DNA of 54,524 bases from Ilumatobacter sp. (GCA_013002175.1 JABDKP010000091.1:1-54524), one strand, 5' to 3'. Shown: positions 18,494 through 27,602, numbered from the stretch's first letter. The notes: generated by a model not told the origin, from the letters alone. Numbers and translations: made by a program.

Positions 18494-18970
18494 GTGACGT
18501 CGTACTCATCAGCCCCCACCGGGCTCACCCCCCACCCCCAACGAATCGAAACCGGCGGCGCGCTGGTCGACGGGCCGCGCTGGTACCGCTCACGCATTCG
18601 TGGTTGGGGGCCGCTGCTCGGCGTGCTCCTGCCCGGGTTGATCGGCCTCGTCGCGTACGGCTCGCTGCGGTTGTCCGACGCGCCGTGGAGTGGTGCGGTC
18701 GGGCTGATCGGCGGCGTCGTCGCAGCTCCCGGGCTGCTGGCGGCAGGCGCACCGTTCGGTGACCGAGGGCTGTACCCGGCTGCGATCGCCGCGTCCGGGG
18801 TGATGTGGGTCGCAGTCGGCCTCCTGGCCTCGCGCCGCGCCACCCGCAACCCGCTCGCGACGTGGAGCGACTACTGGCGGCACTACCTGTGGCTGGCCGG
18901 CGGCATCTGGGCCGGGGCCGGCGTCGCGCTCGGCGTGGCGACCGCCGTGATCGGCGACCCGCTGTTCTGA
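18494..18970 (+). CDS. Small integral membrane protein of unknown function
   Basis: A 158-residue protein that I do not recognise. It has a 35-residue soluble N-terminus (with RIETGGALVDGPRWYRSRIRG), then about four hydrophobic segments (near 38-55, 65-85, 93-110 and 132-152) with a TWSDYWRHYLWL loop before the last one. The start is GTG at 18494, with GAGGA four bases before and TACGAT at 18479-18484 as a possible -10. It lies on the opposite strand between comEC and comEA, converging with comEA after an 18-base gap. Codon use and composition match its neighbours. Confidence 0.65.
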   Translation: MTSYSSAPTGLTPHPQRIETGGALVDGPRWYRSRIRGWGPLLGVLLPGLIGLVAYGSLRLSDAPWSGAVGLIGGVVAAPGLLAAGAPFGDRGLYPAAIAASGVMWVAVGLLASRRATRNPLATWSDYWRHYLWLAGGIWAGAGVALGVATAVIGDPLF

Positions 18971-18988
18971 CGCTGCCGTCCGGCCGGC

Positions 18989-19723
18989 TCACGTCGTCAC
19001 GAACTCACGCAGCGACGCCAGCTTCGCCGGGCCGATCCCCGGCACCCGTTCGAGATCGTCGACGGTCAGGAACGGCCCGTTGCGCTCGCGTTCGGTGACG
19101 ATCGCCGCCGCCGTGGCGGGCCCCACACCCGGCAACGACTCCAACTCCGCCGGCGACGCCCGGTTGACGTCGATCGGCCCCGGTGCGGCCGTGCCGACCG
19201 CCGCGGACCCCGCGACGATCTCGACCTGCTCGCCGACGAGCGGGACGTGGATCCGGCTGCCGTCGACCACGACAGCGGCGAGGTTCAGCGCGTCTGCGTG
19301 CGCATCGTCGGATGCACCCTCGGCCGCGACGATCGCATCGAGGACCCGCGCTCCCGCCGGCAGCCGGTACACCCCTGGAGCGCGGACGGCGCCGGCGACG
19401 TGCACGGTGATCGAGCCCGGTTCGCCACCGGAGCCGGCGGGCTCGGCTGCGGACGGATCGGCGGTGGTGGCCGGCGTCGGCATCGTCGACTGCGGCGCGG
19501 TCGACCCAGCCGCTCGTGGCAGCGACGCCTCGCTCGGCGGCGGCGGCGTGCGCACCAGCCAATAGGCACCTGCGCACACGACGGCGACCGCGAGCGCCGA
19601 CGCGAGCAGGTGACCGAGGCCGAACCAGGCGAGCCAGTCGCGTGTCCGGTCGCGAAGATGCTGCGGCGGCGCGGGACGTCGGGGCTGCTGCGGGTCGTGC
19701 GGCGCGAGCTCCGCGATCTCCAT
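18989..19723 (-). CDS. comEA: ComEA-like DNA-binding protein (SLBB + helix-hairpin-helix)
   Basis: A 244-residue protein with a cytoplasmic N-terminus, one membrane helix at about 36-57, a Pro/Ser/Thr-rich spacer, an SLBB domain at about 103-165 (ITVHVAGAVRAPGVYRLPAG), and a C-terminal double helix-hairpin-helix domain (IDVNRASPAELESLPGVGP, then LERVPGIGPAKLASL). ComEA proteins bind double-stranded DNA outside the membrane and feed it to ComEC. The ATG at 19723 has a perfect AGGAGG six bases upstream. comEC lies downstream, separated by an opposite-strand gene, so the usual comEA-comEC operon is broken here. Confidence 0.9.
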   Translation of the reverse strand: MEIAELAPHDPQQPRRPAPPQHLRDRTRDWLAWFGLGHLLASALAVAVVCAGAYWLVRTPPPPSEASLPRAAGSTAPQSTMPTPATTADPSAAEPAGSGGEPGSITVHVAGAVRAPGVYRLPAGARVLDAIVAAEGASDDAHADALNLAAVVVDGSRIHVPLVGEQVEIVAGSAAVGTAAPGPIDVNRASPAELESLPGVGPATAAAIVTERERNGPFLTVDDLERVPGIGPAKLASLREFVTT

Positions 19724-19729
19724 GGTCGA

Positions 19730-19758
19730 CCTCCTGGGATGTCGCGCCGGGGCGCGAC
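19730..19758 (-). promoter_or_regulatory. Stem-loop and Shine-Dalgarno leader of comEA
   Basis: On the minus strand, an 8-base-pair perfect stem (GTCGCGCC/GGCGCGAC, two-base loop, 19741-19758) ends five bases before a perfect AGGAGG (19730-19735), which lies six bases before the comEA ATG. The hairpin could control ribosome access or be the end of a terminator for the upstream desaturase gene; no T-run follows it. Confidence 0.4.
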
Positions 19759-19845
19759 GGGAACATCAGGAGGGAGTCGGTGACCGCATGCTACCGCCGG
19801 CGACGTCGACCGGCGATCCCGCGCCCGGTGCCCGGCGCGCGGGCG

Positions 19846-20802
19846 TCAGCCGGACGAGCAGGCCCGCCAGAACGCCCGGTAGCTCGGGTATTCGAGCGCG
19901 TCGACGACCCAGCCGGAGCGAACGAGTTCGGTGTGGAGCCGTGGCAGGTTGCGCCAGGGCACACCCATGTCCACGTGGTGGGCGAGATGCCAGCCGGTGT
20001 GGTACGGCACCATCCAGAATCGCGCCCAGGGTGTCTGGCGGATGACGTGGGTCGTCTCGCGCCGATCGCGCGAGCGGATCATCCCGCCGTGCTCCGCGAT
20101 CGCCCGGAGCCGGTTGAGGACGCGCCACGACGTCGACCACGCCACGAACCACACGACGTACGCCAACGGTCGCATCACGGCGATCGAGCCTGCGAGCATC
20201 ACGGCGTGCACGGCGATGATGTAGCGGGCCTCCGGCTGCCCCCGCCGGACCGAGCGCCACAGCCCCTTGAAGATCTTGACGGCGCTGGCGCCGGTTGCGT
20301 CACGGCGCAGCTTGCGGTGCCACGAGTCCTTGCTGATCGGGTACCCGGCGTACAGCGACGCGTCGGGCTCGTCGGGGCCCATCTCGGCGCGATGGTGGGC
20401 GAAGTGGGCCCGGCGGTACGCGAGCATCGGCGAGAACGTCGGGTACGACAGCAGCCACCGGCCGACGCCGTCGTTGAGCACCCGGTTGGTGAACAGCAGG
20501 CGGTGCGCCGCCTCGTGCCCGAGGATGTTGAGGCAGACGTGGCCCCGGCCCATCAGCACGAACGCCACGAGATACGACCACCAGGTGTGGATCCAGGCGG
20601 CGGCGACCACGACACCGAACGTCTGCAGGAGACAGCCGACGACGGTGACCGCGCTCCGGACGTCGGAGATGCGCCGCAGCTCGTCGCGCAACTGGCGAGT
20701 GGGCTTCGCGCGAGCGTTCAGCCGATCGGTCGGCAGGACGTCGGGCAGCAGCTCGCGTCCGGGCACGAGGGTGACGCCGGCTGCGGTGTCCGGATTCGTC
20801 AT
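19846..20802 (-). CDS. Membrane fatty acid desaturase family protein
   Basis: A 318-residue membrane di-iron enzyme. The three histidine boxes are present: HEAAH (about 93-97), HFAHH (about 132-136) and HTGWHLAHH (about 268-276), which hold the two irons. Hydrophobic segments lie at about 50-85 and 195-225. Such enzymes insert double bonds into acyl chains or hydroxylate lipids or carotenoid-like molecules; the particular substrate is not readable. Minus strand, 27 bases downstream of the thioredoxin gene, so possibly cotranscribed. Confidence 0.85.
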   Translation of the reverse strand: MTNPDTAAGVTLVPGRELLPDVLPTDRLNARAKPTRQLRDELRRISDVRSAVTVVGCLLQTFGVVVAAAWIHTWWSYLVAFVLMGRGHVCLNILGHEAAHRLLFTNRVLNDGVGRWLLSYPTFSPMLAYRRAHFAHHRAEMGPDEPDASLYAGYPISKDSWHRKLRRDATGASAVKIFKGLWRSVRRGQPEARYIIAVHAVMLAGSIAVMRPLAYVVWFVAWSTSWRVLNRLRAIAEHGGMIRSRDRRETTHVIRQTPWARFWMVPYHTGWHLAHHVDMGVPWRNLPRLHTELVRSGWVVDALEYPSYRAFWRACSSG

Positions 20803-20829
20803 TGCATCGCCCCGTTTCCCCGCGTCGGC

Positions 20830-21537
20830 TCAGTACAGCCGGGCGGTCAGTTGCCTCCGGTAGTCGGCCGTGCGCGGGTCGTCGGCACCCATCAGCTCGA
20901 GGATGTCGATGAACTTCTGGCGCGCCTCGTCGTCGGTCTTCACCGAGTCCAGCAGCTCGGCCAACTGCGCGTCGTAGTCGTCGCTGGGCTCGTCGCCGAC
21001 CCTCGCCGCGGCGGCGACCTTGCGGGTGCGATCGGACTCGGGGATGCGTGCGAGCACGAGCAGCGCCTCGTCACCATCGCCGGCATCGACGAGCAGCTCG
21101 GCGAGCGCAACGGTGGCATCCTCGTTGGCCGGCTCGATCGCCAGCGCCTTCCGCAGGCTGTCCTCGTCGCCGGCGCTGATCAGCTCGGACACCTCGACGT
21201 CGTTGGCGCTGGGCAGCAACGACTCGACGAACTCCTTGACGACATGCTCGGGATACGACCCGGTGAACCCGTTGACCACCGCGCCGTCCTTCATGGCGTA
21301 GACCGCCGGGATCGACTGCACCTGGAACGCCTGGCTGAGGGCGGGATTGTCGTCGACGTTGACCTTCACGAGCACGACGTCGCCGTCGGTGGCGTCGACG
21401 ACGCGTTCGATGATCGGCCCCAGCGTCTTGCACGGGCCGCACCACGGAGCCCACAGATCGACGACGACGGGAACCTGCTTGGACTTCTCGATGACTTCGG
21501 TCTCGAACGTTGCGTCGGTGACGTCGATGGCTGCCAT
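20830..21537 (-). CDS. Thioredoxin/TPR co-chaperone (CnoX/YbbN-like)
   Basis: A 235-residue protein. The N-terminal thioredoxin fold (1-110) keeps the WCGPC active site in VDLWAPWCGPCKTLGPII, with cis-Pro in VQSIPAVYAMKDG. Residues about 115-235 are helical and TPR-like (ALAIEPANEDATVALAELLVDAGD). This order is that of CnoX/YbbN proteins, which guard unfolded proteins against oxidation. The ATG at 21537 places the fold correctly; the longer open frame upstream is Arg-rich and overlaps the divergent PAC2 start. Divergent from the PAC2 gene across 92 bases. Confidence 0.88.
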   Translation of the reverse strand: MAAIDVTDATFETEVIEKSKQVPVVVDLWAPWCGPCKTLGPIIERVVDATDGDVVLVKVNVDDNPALSQAFQVQSIPAVYAMKDGAVVNGFTGSYPEHVVKEFVESLLPSANDVEVSELISAGDEDSLRKALAIEPANEDATVALAELLVDAGDGDEALLVLARIPESDRTRKVAAAARVGDEPSDDYDAQLAELLDSVKTDDEARQKFIDILELMGADDPRTADYRRQLTARLY

Positions 21538-21629
21538 GCCTCCAGGATACCGAAGCCCCTCTTGATCCCGGCGGGTGCGACGCCGTGCGCACACGGCGAC
21601 CGCTCGTGCGCTCGCTACCCTCGGCATTG

Positions 21630-22586
21630 ATGAGCGACGACCCCGGCGAGCCGACCGACGACCGTCGGCCGGCTCGCGGGCCGGCCCGGGCGTCCGACGG
21701 CCTCGACGCGGACTACGAGTGGGTCGGCGGCGAGTCGATGCTCCACGAACCGGTGCTCGTGGTGATGATGACCGGCTGGATCGATGCCGCAGGGGCCGCG
21801 GCGGACGCCGTGGCTGCAGTGCTGGCGGAGTGCGAGGTCGGTCCACTGGTGCGCTTCGACGACGACACGTTCATCGACTATCGCGCCCGGCGCCCCACGA
21901 TGGAACTCCGCGACGGCGTCAACACGGATCTGCGCTGGAACCACATCGAGCTCGGCGCAGGCCGCTCGCCCGCCGGACGTGACGTGCTACTGCTCACGGG
22001 GCCCGAGCCCGACATGCGGTGGCGCCGCTTCGCCACGTGCATCGGCGACATCGCCGTCGAACTCGGGGTGACGCAGATGGTGTCGTTCGGCGCGTACCCG
22101 TTCGCCACGCCGCACACGCGCGAGCCCCGTCTGTCGTGCTCGTCGCCCTCGACCGACGTGCTGGCGAGTGTCACGTTCGCGCGCAGCTCCGTCGACGTCC
22201 CCGCCGGGATGGCCGCAGCGCTCGAGCACACGATGCACGCCCGCAAGATCCCGGCGCTCGGCATCTGGGCCCAGGTGCCGCACTACGTCACCGGGATGTC
22301 CTATCCGGCATCGTCGGTGGCTCTGCTCGAGGGCCTGGAGGAGGCGACCGGCATCGCGGTCACCGGCTCGGCGCTGCGCAACGAAGTCGAGATCCAGCGC
22401 CAGCGGATCGACCGGATGATCCGCGACAACGACGAGCACGTCGCGATGATCGAGCAGTTGGAATCGCTCCACGACGCGGCGCTCGAAGACGACGCCGACG
22501 CCGCCCGCGCCGCCGCCGAGATGCGGCTCAAGTCCGGCGACGAGATCGCGGAAGAGATCCAGGAGTTCCTCCGCGACCAGGACTGA
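21630..22586 (+). CDS. PAC2 family protein
   Basis: A 318-residue protein of the PAC2 (proteasome assembly chaperone 2-like) family. After a disordered 35-residue N-terminus, the core reads LVVMMTGWIDAAGAAADAV and includes DYRARRPTMEL, VSFGAYPFATPHTREP and VPHYVTGMSYPASSVALLEGL, typical of actinobacterial members, with a Glu/Asp/Arg-rich helical C-terminus. Function in bacteria is undefined; a proteasome link is known only for eukaryotic relatives. The ATG at 21630 was chosen because the upstream extension (21585) is Arg-rich and lies in the divergent promoter gap. Confidence 0.82.
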   Translation: MSDDPGEPTDDRRPARGPARASDGLDADYEWVGGESMLHEPVLVVMMTGWIDAAGAAADAVAAVLAECEVGPLVRFDDDTFIDYRARRPTMELRDGVNTDLRWNHIELGAGRSPAGRDVLLLTGPEPDMRWRRFATCIGDIAVELGVTQMVSFGAYPFATPHTREPRLSCSSPSTDVLASVTFARSSVDVPAGMAAALEHTMHARKIPALGIWAQVPHYVTGMSYPASSVALLEGLEEATGIAVTGSALRNEVEIQRQRIDRMIRDNDEHVAMIEQLESLHDAALEDDADAARAAAEMRLKSGDEIAEEIQEFLRDQD

Positions 22587-22641
22587 GCCACGCTCACCGT
22601 CGACACGACGCCGGGACCGCGGCGTGTGTACCGTCGCCAGG

Positions 22642-23661
22642 ATGAAGATCGACGGCACCCTCGGTACGGACATCGCACGCGTCGGCCGGCGCGCCCAGGA
22701 TGCTGAGGCCGCCGGCTACTCCGGCGCGTGGACCGCCGAGACGTCACACGACCCGTTCCTGCCGCTGGTGCTCGCCGCCGAGCACACGACGCAACTGGAG
22801 ATCGGCACTTCGATCGCGGTCGCGTTCGCCCGCAACCCGATGACGCTGGCGATGACCGCGTGGGACCTCCAGGCGTACTCCGGCGGGCGCTTCGTGCTCG
22901 GACTCGGCAGCCAGATCAAACCGCACATCACGAAGCGGTTCTCGATGGAGTGGAGCAAGCCGGCGGCGCGGATGCGCGAGATGGTCCTGGCGATCCGGGC
23001 GATCTGGGACACCTGGCTGACCGGCGAGAAGCTGGCGTTCCGCGGCGAGTTCTACACGCACACGTTGATGACGCCGTTCTTCGCCCCGCCGGCGACCGAC
23101 CTCGACGGGTTCGGCCCACCGAAGATCTTCCTCGCCGGCGTCGGCGAGCTGATGACCGAGGTCGCGGGCGAGGTCTGCGACGGGTTCATCTGTCACGGCT
23201 TCACCACCGAGAAATACCTCCGCGAGGTCACGGTCCCCGCGCTCGAACGCGGCCGGGCGAAAGCCGGCACGACCATGGACGGGTTCGAGATCGTCGGCCC
23301 GTCGTTCGTCGTGACCGGCGCAACCGACGAGGAGATCGAGCACGCCGCCGACGCCACCCGCCAGCAGATCGCGTTCTACGGTTCGACGCCGTCGTATCGC
23401 GGCGTCCTCGACATCCACGGCTGGGGCGGCCTGCAGGACGAACTCAACAGTCTGTCGAAGCAGGGCGAGTGGGAGCGGATGGGCACGCTGATCGACGACG
23501 AGATCCTGACGACGTTCGCCGTCGTCGGCGAGCCCGAGGCGATCGCACCAGAGCTGGCGAACCGTTACGGCGACGTCATCCAGCGGCTGAGCTTCTACGC
23601 GCCGTACGAGGGTGACCCCGAGCGGTGGGCCCGGGTGATGAAGGCGCTGCAGGCGGTCTGA
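22642..23661 (+). CDS. LLM class F420-dependent oxidoreductase
   Basis: A 339-residue luciferase-like monooxygenase-fold protein. Motifs include GYSGAWTAETSHDPFLPL, IGTSIAVAFARNPMTLAMTAWDLQ, GRFVLGLGSQIKPHITKRFSM and PPKIFLAGVGELMTEVAGEVCDGFICHGF. These match the TIGR03617-type F420-dependent branch common in actinobacteria, in which coenzyme F420 replaces flavin; cofactor choice is inferred from the family. The start at ATG 22642 follows CCAGG. It follows the PAC2 gene by 55 bases and converges with the PhzF-like gene after a 10-base gap. Confidence 0.88.
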   Translation: MKIDGTLGTDIARVGRRAQDAEAAGYSGAWTAETSHDPFLPLVLAAEHTTQLEIGTSIAVAFARNPMTLAMTAWDLQAYSGGRFVLGLGSQIKPHITKRFSMEWSKPAARMREMVLAIRAIWDTWLTGEKLAFRGEFYTHTLMTPFFAPPATDLDGFGPPKIFLAGVGELMTEVAGEVCDGFICHGFTTEKYLREVTVPALERGRAKAGTTMDGFEIVGPSFVVTGATDEEIEHAADATRQQIAFYGSTPSYRGVLDIHGWGGLQDELNSLSKQGEWERMGTLIDDEILTTFAVVGEPEAIAPELANRYGDVIQRLSFYAPYEGDPERWARVMKALQAV

Positions 23662-23671
23662 GCGAGCGGGC

Positions 23672-24508
23672 TCAGACGGCGATCATCCCGGAGATCCGCA
23701 GCGACGTCTCGCCGCCGACCCAGACGCTGTCGCCGTCCTGGTCGATGAACACCCGGCCGCGCCGGCCCAGCGCAGTGCCCTGCGCAGCGACGTACGGCGC
23801 GGTGAGCGTGCCGTTGCCGACGAGCCACTGTGCGATCGAGGCATTGAGACTGCCGGTCACCGGGTCCTCCCGGATCGTGCCGTTCGAGCCGTTGAAGAAC
23901 GCCCGCACCTCGACCGCACACTCCGCGCCCGGCTCGTGTGGTCCGACGATGCCGACGTCGAAGTCGGTCGCTGGTTCGGTCGGCACCGACACCTCGAGCA
24001 CCGAACGCGCATCGGCGAGCAGCAGCCCCAACCAGCCGGGTCCGTTGTCGATCCACTGGGCCGCCACGACGTCGTCGGACTGCAACCCGAGCAGGCGAAC
24101 GACCCGCTCGAGGTGGATGCGGTCGACCGGCTCGAACCGCACCATCGGCGGCGCGGCGAACGCCAGGCGTTGCCCGGAGCGCCTGATCGTCACCAGCCCG
24201 GCGCCGCACTCCTGCACGACGACGTCGCCGTCGCGAGGTGTCCCACCGGCGGCGAGCCACGCCGCACACGAGCCGAGCGTCGGGTGACCGGCGAACGGCA
24301 GCTCCGCTTTCGGTTCGAAGATCCGCACGCGGTAGTCGGCACCGCGCACCGTCGGGGCGAGCAGGAACGACGCCTCTGACAGGTTCGTCCAGCGGGTGAT
24401 CGCGGCCATCTGCTCGGTCGTCAGGTCGTCGGCGTCATGGACGACTGCCAGTGGGTTGCCCGAGTACGGCCCGGAGGCGAACACGTCGACCTGGTGGAAC
24501 ACATGCAT
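23672..24508 (-). CDS. PhzF family isomerase/epimerase-like protein
   Basis: A 278-residue protein of the diaminopimelate-epimerase-like PhzF fold. It begins MHVFHQVDVFASGPYSGNPLAVV and has NLSEASFLL with the conserved Glu, ELPFAGHPTLGSCAAWL, and EDPVTGSLNASIAQWL, all family signatures. PhzF itself isomerizes a phenazine precursor; most members have unknown substrates and no phenazine genes are nearby. The start at ATG 24508 is four bases downstream of the NiCoT stop, so the two genes are probably cotranscribed. Confidence 0.9.
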   Translation of the reverse strand: MHVFHQVDVFASGPYSGNPLAVVHDADDLTTEQMAAITRWTNLSEASFLLAPTVRGADYRVRIFEPKAELPFAGHPTLGSCAAWLAAGGTPRDGDVVVQECGAGLVTIRRSGQRLAFAAPPMVRFEPVDRIHLERVVRLLGLQSDDVVAAQWIDNGPGWLGLLLADARSVLEVSVPTEPATDFDVGIVGPHEPGAECAVEVRAFFNGSNGTIREDPVTGSLNASIAQWLVGNGTLTAPYVAAQGTALGRRGRVFIDQDGDSVWVGGETSLRISGMIAV

Positions 24509-24512
24509 CTCG

Positions 24513-25418
24513 CTACACCAACAGGTCGGGCAGCGCCTCGACGCCGACGACGAGCAGCAGTCCCATCGCGATCGAACCGACCGCGACCAGCACGGCGACG
24601 GCGGCATAGAGCGTGAAGCTGCGCTCGGCGTGGAGCACGCCGTATCCCGCCAACATCGCAACTGCCGCGTTCGCGACGACGAGTCCGACGACCCATGCCG
24701 CCAGCAGGGTCAGCCCGGCCGCAGTCCCCCCGACCGACGTGGCCGCCACGAACACGGCGATCTGTGTGGGGCTCTCGATGCCAACACCGTGGAGCACGCC
24801 GATGCCGGCCGCGCCGCGGGTGCCGTACGACGCGAACGGATCGGACGGCAGCTGCACATGGTGGCGGTGTCGGTGGCGGTGCGTGGTGAATCGGCCGAAC
24901 CAGCCGGGTGCCGCGCCGGAGGCGAGCACGAGCGCACGGTCGTCGGCCGCGACGTGGGCGTGATCGTGCTCGTCGCTGTCCACGTCGCTGTCGCTGTGCT
25001 CGTGGGCGTGGTCGTGGGCGACGTCGATCGTGCGTTGGGTCGTCGCCGAGCGGACTCGCCGCAGGCCGTGGAACGTCCCTCGCAGTACGAGCATCCACCG
25101 GCTGCGCAGCCGGAAATCGCGGCCCTGGCGCACCAACTGGACGAGCACCCAGGTGCCGAGCGCGAGCAGGGTCACGCCGACGACGCGGCCCATCCACTCG
25201 TCGACGCCCGACGGCAACGACGCGCCGAACAGCAAAGCGATGGCACCGAGCGCGAAGACCACCGCGGCGTGGCCCAGCGCGTACACGAGCGACAGGACGA
25301 TGCCGCGACGTCGCGTCGGCGACGACGATGTCAGGTCGGTGATCGCGGCGATGTGATCCCAGTCGATGCCGTGCCGGACACCGAGCGACAGTGCGGTGAG
25401 GACCAGCGCAGCGGTCAT
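24513..25418 (-). CDS. NiCoT family nickel/cobalt transporter
   Basis: A 301-residue polytopic membrane protein. The metal-binding signature is RHGIDWDHIAAITDLT (residues 14-29, first helix), and a second family motif is LHGVGIESPTQI. Between them lies a cytoplasmic loop with a His/Asp-rich stretch (HDHAHEHSDSDVDSDEHDHAH) and a HRHRHRHH cluster, which may buffer metal. NiCoT permeases import Ni2+ or Co2+ for enzymes such as urease, hydrogenase or B12 synthesis; none of these genes is in the window. No cobalamin or nickel riboswitch was recognised in the 83 bases upstream. Confidence 0.9.
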   Translation of the reverse strand: MTAALVLTALSLGVRHGIDWDHIAAITDLTSSSPTRRRGIVLSLVYALGHAAVVFALGAIALLFGASLPSGVDEWMGRVVGVTLLALGTWVLVQLVRQGRDFRLRSRWMLVLRGTFHGLRRVRSATTQRTIDVAHDHAHEHSDSDVDSDEHDHAHVAADDRALVLASGAAPGWFGRFTTHRHRHRHHVQLPSDPFASYGTRGAAGIGVLHGVGIESPTQIAVFVAATSVGGTAAGLTLLAAWVVGLVVANAAVAMLAGYGVLHAERSFTLYAAVAVLVAVGSIAMGLLLVVGVEALPDLLV

Positions 25419-25501
25419 GGACTGCCGAACCTATCTCGATGCCGGTCGATCCACGGCAACTGCGGCGCGACGTCGACGTGTCGGGCGCAACGTCGTCGGA
25501 C

Positions 25502-27571
25502 TCAGTCGGCCAGCGTCGCGAGCGTCGCGGCTTCCGTGATCTCGACCGGCACCGACAGCTGCTCGACGGTGAGGTGGCACTTGATGCGGTGACCGGGCGA
25601 CAGTTCCTGCATGGCCGGCTCGGTGACTTCGCACAGCCCCTCGATCACCCGGTGGCAGCGCGTGTGGAACACGCAGCCCGACGGTGGGTTGGCCGGCGAC
25701 GGGATCTCACCGGTCAGCGGAATCCGGTTCTCCGCCTCGCCGTCGACGCTCGGCACCGCCGACAGCAACGCCTCCGTGTAGGGGTGGTTCACCTCGCTGA
25801 ACATGACGTCGGTCGAGCCGATCTCCATGATCCGGCCGAGGTACATCACCGCGATGCGGTCCGCGAGATAGCGCACCACGCCGATGTCGTGGGTGATGAA
25901 GAGGTAGCTCGTCCGTTCGTCGTTCTGGAGGTTGGCGAGCAGGTTGAGGATCGCGGCCTGGACCGACACGTCGAGCGCCGATGTCGGCTCGTCGCACACC
26001 ACGACGTCGGGATTGCCCGCAAACGCACGGGCGATCGCGACACGCTGCTTGAGGCCACCGGAGAGCTGCCGGGGACGCATGTCGAGGTGACGCGGCGAGA
26101 GTCGCATCGCCTCGGCCAGTTCCTCGACCCGCCGGTCGGCTTCGGCGCCCTGCACGTCGGTGAGCTTCGTCAGCGTCCGTTTCAGGATCCGTCGAACCGT
26201 CCACATCCGGTTGAGTGCCGAGTCCGGGTTCTGGAACACCATCGAGATCGCACGCGTCGACTCGGCGATGCGGTCGGTCGCCTTCGACTGCATCTCGCGG
26301 CCGCGCAACGTGATCGTGCCGCCCGAGTCCGGTGAGTGGATGCCGAGCAGCGTCTTGGCGAGCGTGCTCTTGCCCGAGCCGGACTCGCCGACGAGGCCGA
26401 GCGTCTCGCCCTCGTGGAAGCCCAGGTCGACACTGACCAGTGCCGGCACGTCGTGGCCGCGTTGGCGGAACGTCTTGGAGACGCCGTTCAGCTGGATGAC
26501 GTTGTCGGTGCCGATGTCGTACTCGGTGATCTGCGCGTCGGGTTCGACGATCTGGGCCATCCGGTCGATGTGGTGGCAGCGGCTCCAGTGGCCGTCGCCG
26601 ACGGGAACCACCGGCGGCACCTCGGTGCGACACAGGTCATCGGCGAGCGGGCAGCGGTCGACGTAGACACACGTCGGCAGCGGTGTGCCGATCAACGGCA
26701 GGTTGCCCGGAATCGTGAACAGTGCCCGGTCGGTCTTGCGCACGCCGGATCGGGGAATCGCATTCAGGAGACCCTTGGTGTACGGGTGCTCGGGATTGTC
26801 GAACACGACCTGGGCGTTGCCCTCTTCGACGATGCGGCCGGCGTACATCACGCCGACGCGGTCGCACATCGAGCGGATGACGCCGAGATTGTGGGCGATC
26901 AACAAGATGGCCGCGTTCGTCTCCTCGCGCAGGTCGCGGACGAGGTCGAGCACCTCGGCTTCGACCGTCGCGTCCAAGCCGGTCGTCGGCTCGTCGAGTA
27001 CGAGCAGCTTCGGGTCACCGGACAGCGCCATGGCGATCACGACGCGCTGCAACATGCCGCCCGACAACTGATGGGGATAGCGATCGAGCACGCGGACAGG
27101 GTCGGCGATCTTCACCCGGCGGAGCGCATCGCCCGCGCTCTCCATCGCCTCCGACTTCGACTGCCCGAGGATCTGGTAGCACTCGGCGACCTGGCGGCCG
27201 ATCTTCAGCGCCGGGTTCATCGCCTGCACCGGGTCCTGGTAGACCATCGACGCCTGTGAACTGCGGAAGTCCCGCAGTTCACCTGTCGACATCTTCAAGA
27301 TGTCCACGCCGTTCGCCAGCACGGCCCCGCCTTGCACGACCGCGTTGTCGGGCAGGTACCGCAATGCCGCGTACGCGGTGGTCGACTTGCCGCAGCCGGA
27401 CTCGCCGACGAGGCCGAACGCCTCGCCCGGGCGGATCTGGAAGGTGACGTCGCGCAGCACCTCGCGCGGCACGCCGCGTACTTCGTAGGCGAGTTCGAGA
27501 TTCTGCACCGCGAGGGCCGCGGTGGTCGGATCGCCTCGATCCGCGATGCCAGCAGGCTCGGTCACGGTCAT
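25502..27571 (-). CDS. Peptide/nickel-type ABC transporter, fused double ATP-binding protein
   Basis: A 689-residue protein with two complete ATPase domains, equal to DppD and DppF joined. Domain 1 (about 18-330) has GESGCGKST at 56-64, LSGGMLQR and LLVLDEPTTGLD, then the oligopeptide C-terminal element HPYTKGLLNAIP and a Cys-bearing RCPLADDLC. Domain 2 (about 350-689) has GESGSGKST, LSGGLKQRVAIARAF, VVVCDEPTSALD and HPYTEALLSAVP. It powers import through the two permeases encoded upstream. AAGGGG precedes the ATG. Last gene of the importer operon, 31 bases after the second permease gene. Confidence 0.94.
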   Translation of the reverse strand: MTVTEPAGIADRGDPTTAALAVQNLELAYEVRGVPREVLRDVTFQIRPGEAFGLVGESGCGKSTTAYAALRYLPDNAVVQGGAVLANGVDILKMSTGELRDFRSSQASMVYQDPVQAMNPALKIGRQVAECYQILGQSKSEAMESAGDALRRVKIADPVRVLDRYPHQLSGGMLQRVVIAMALSGDPKLLVLDEPTTGLDATVEAEVLDLVRDLREETNAAILLIAHNLGVIRSMCDRVGVMYAGRIVEEGNAQVVFDNPEHPYTKGLLNAIPRSGVRKTDRALFTIPGNLPLIGTPLPTCVYVDRCPLADDLCRTEVPPVVPVGDGHWSRCHHIDRMAQIVEPDAQITEYDIGTDNVIQLNGVSKTFRQRGHDVPALVSVDLGFHEGETLGLVGESGSGKSTLAKTLLGIHSPDSGGTITLRGREMQSKATDRIAESTRAISMVFQNPDSALNRMWTVRRILKRTLTKLTDVQGAEADRRVEELAEAMRLSPRHLDMRPRQLSGGLKQRVAIARAFAGNPDVVVCDEPTSALDVSVQAAILNLLANLQNDERTSYLFITHDIGVVRYLADRIAVMYLGRIMEIGSTDVMFSEVNHPYTEALLSAVPSVDGEAENRIPLTGEIPSPANPPSGCVFHTRCHRVIEGLCEVTEPAMQELSPGHRIKCHLTVEQLSVPVEITEAATLATLAD

Positions 27572-27602
27572 TGTGGACCCCTTCTCGGAGGTGGAACTGG
27601 AA

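Noticed and set aside
18424-18849. N-terminal extension of comEC up to 18849
   Set aside because: It would overlap most of the opposite-strand membrane gene and is low-complexity Arg/Pro/Ser without membrane segments.
25419-25501. Cobalamin or nickel riboswitch upstream of the NiCoT gene
   Set aside because: The gap is too short and no conserved B12-box-like sequence was seen.
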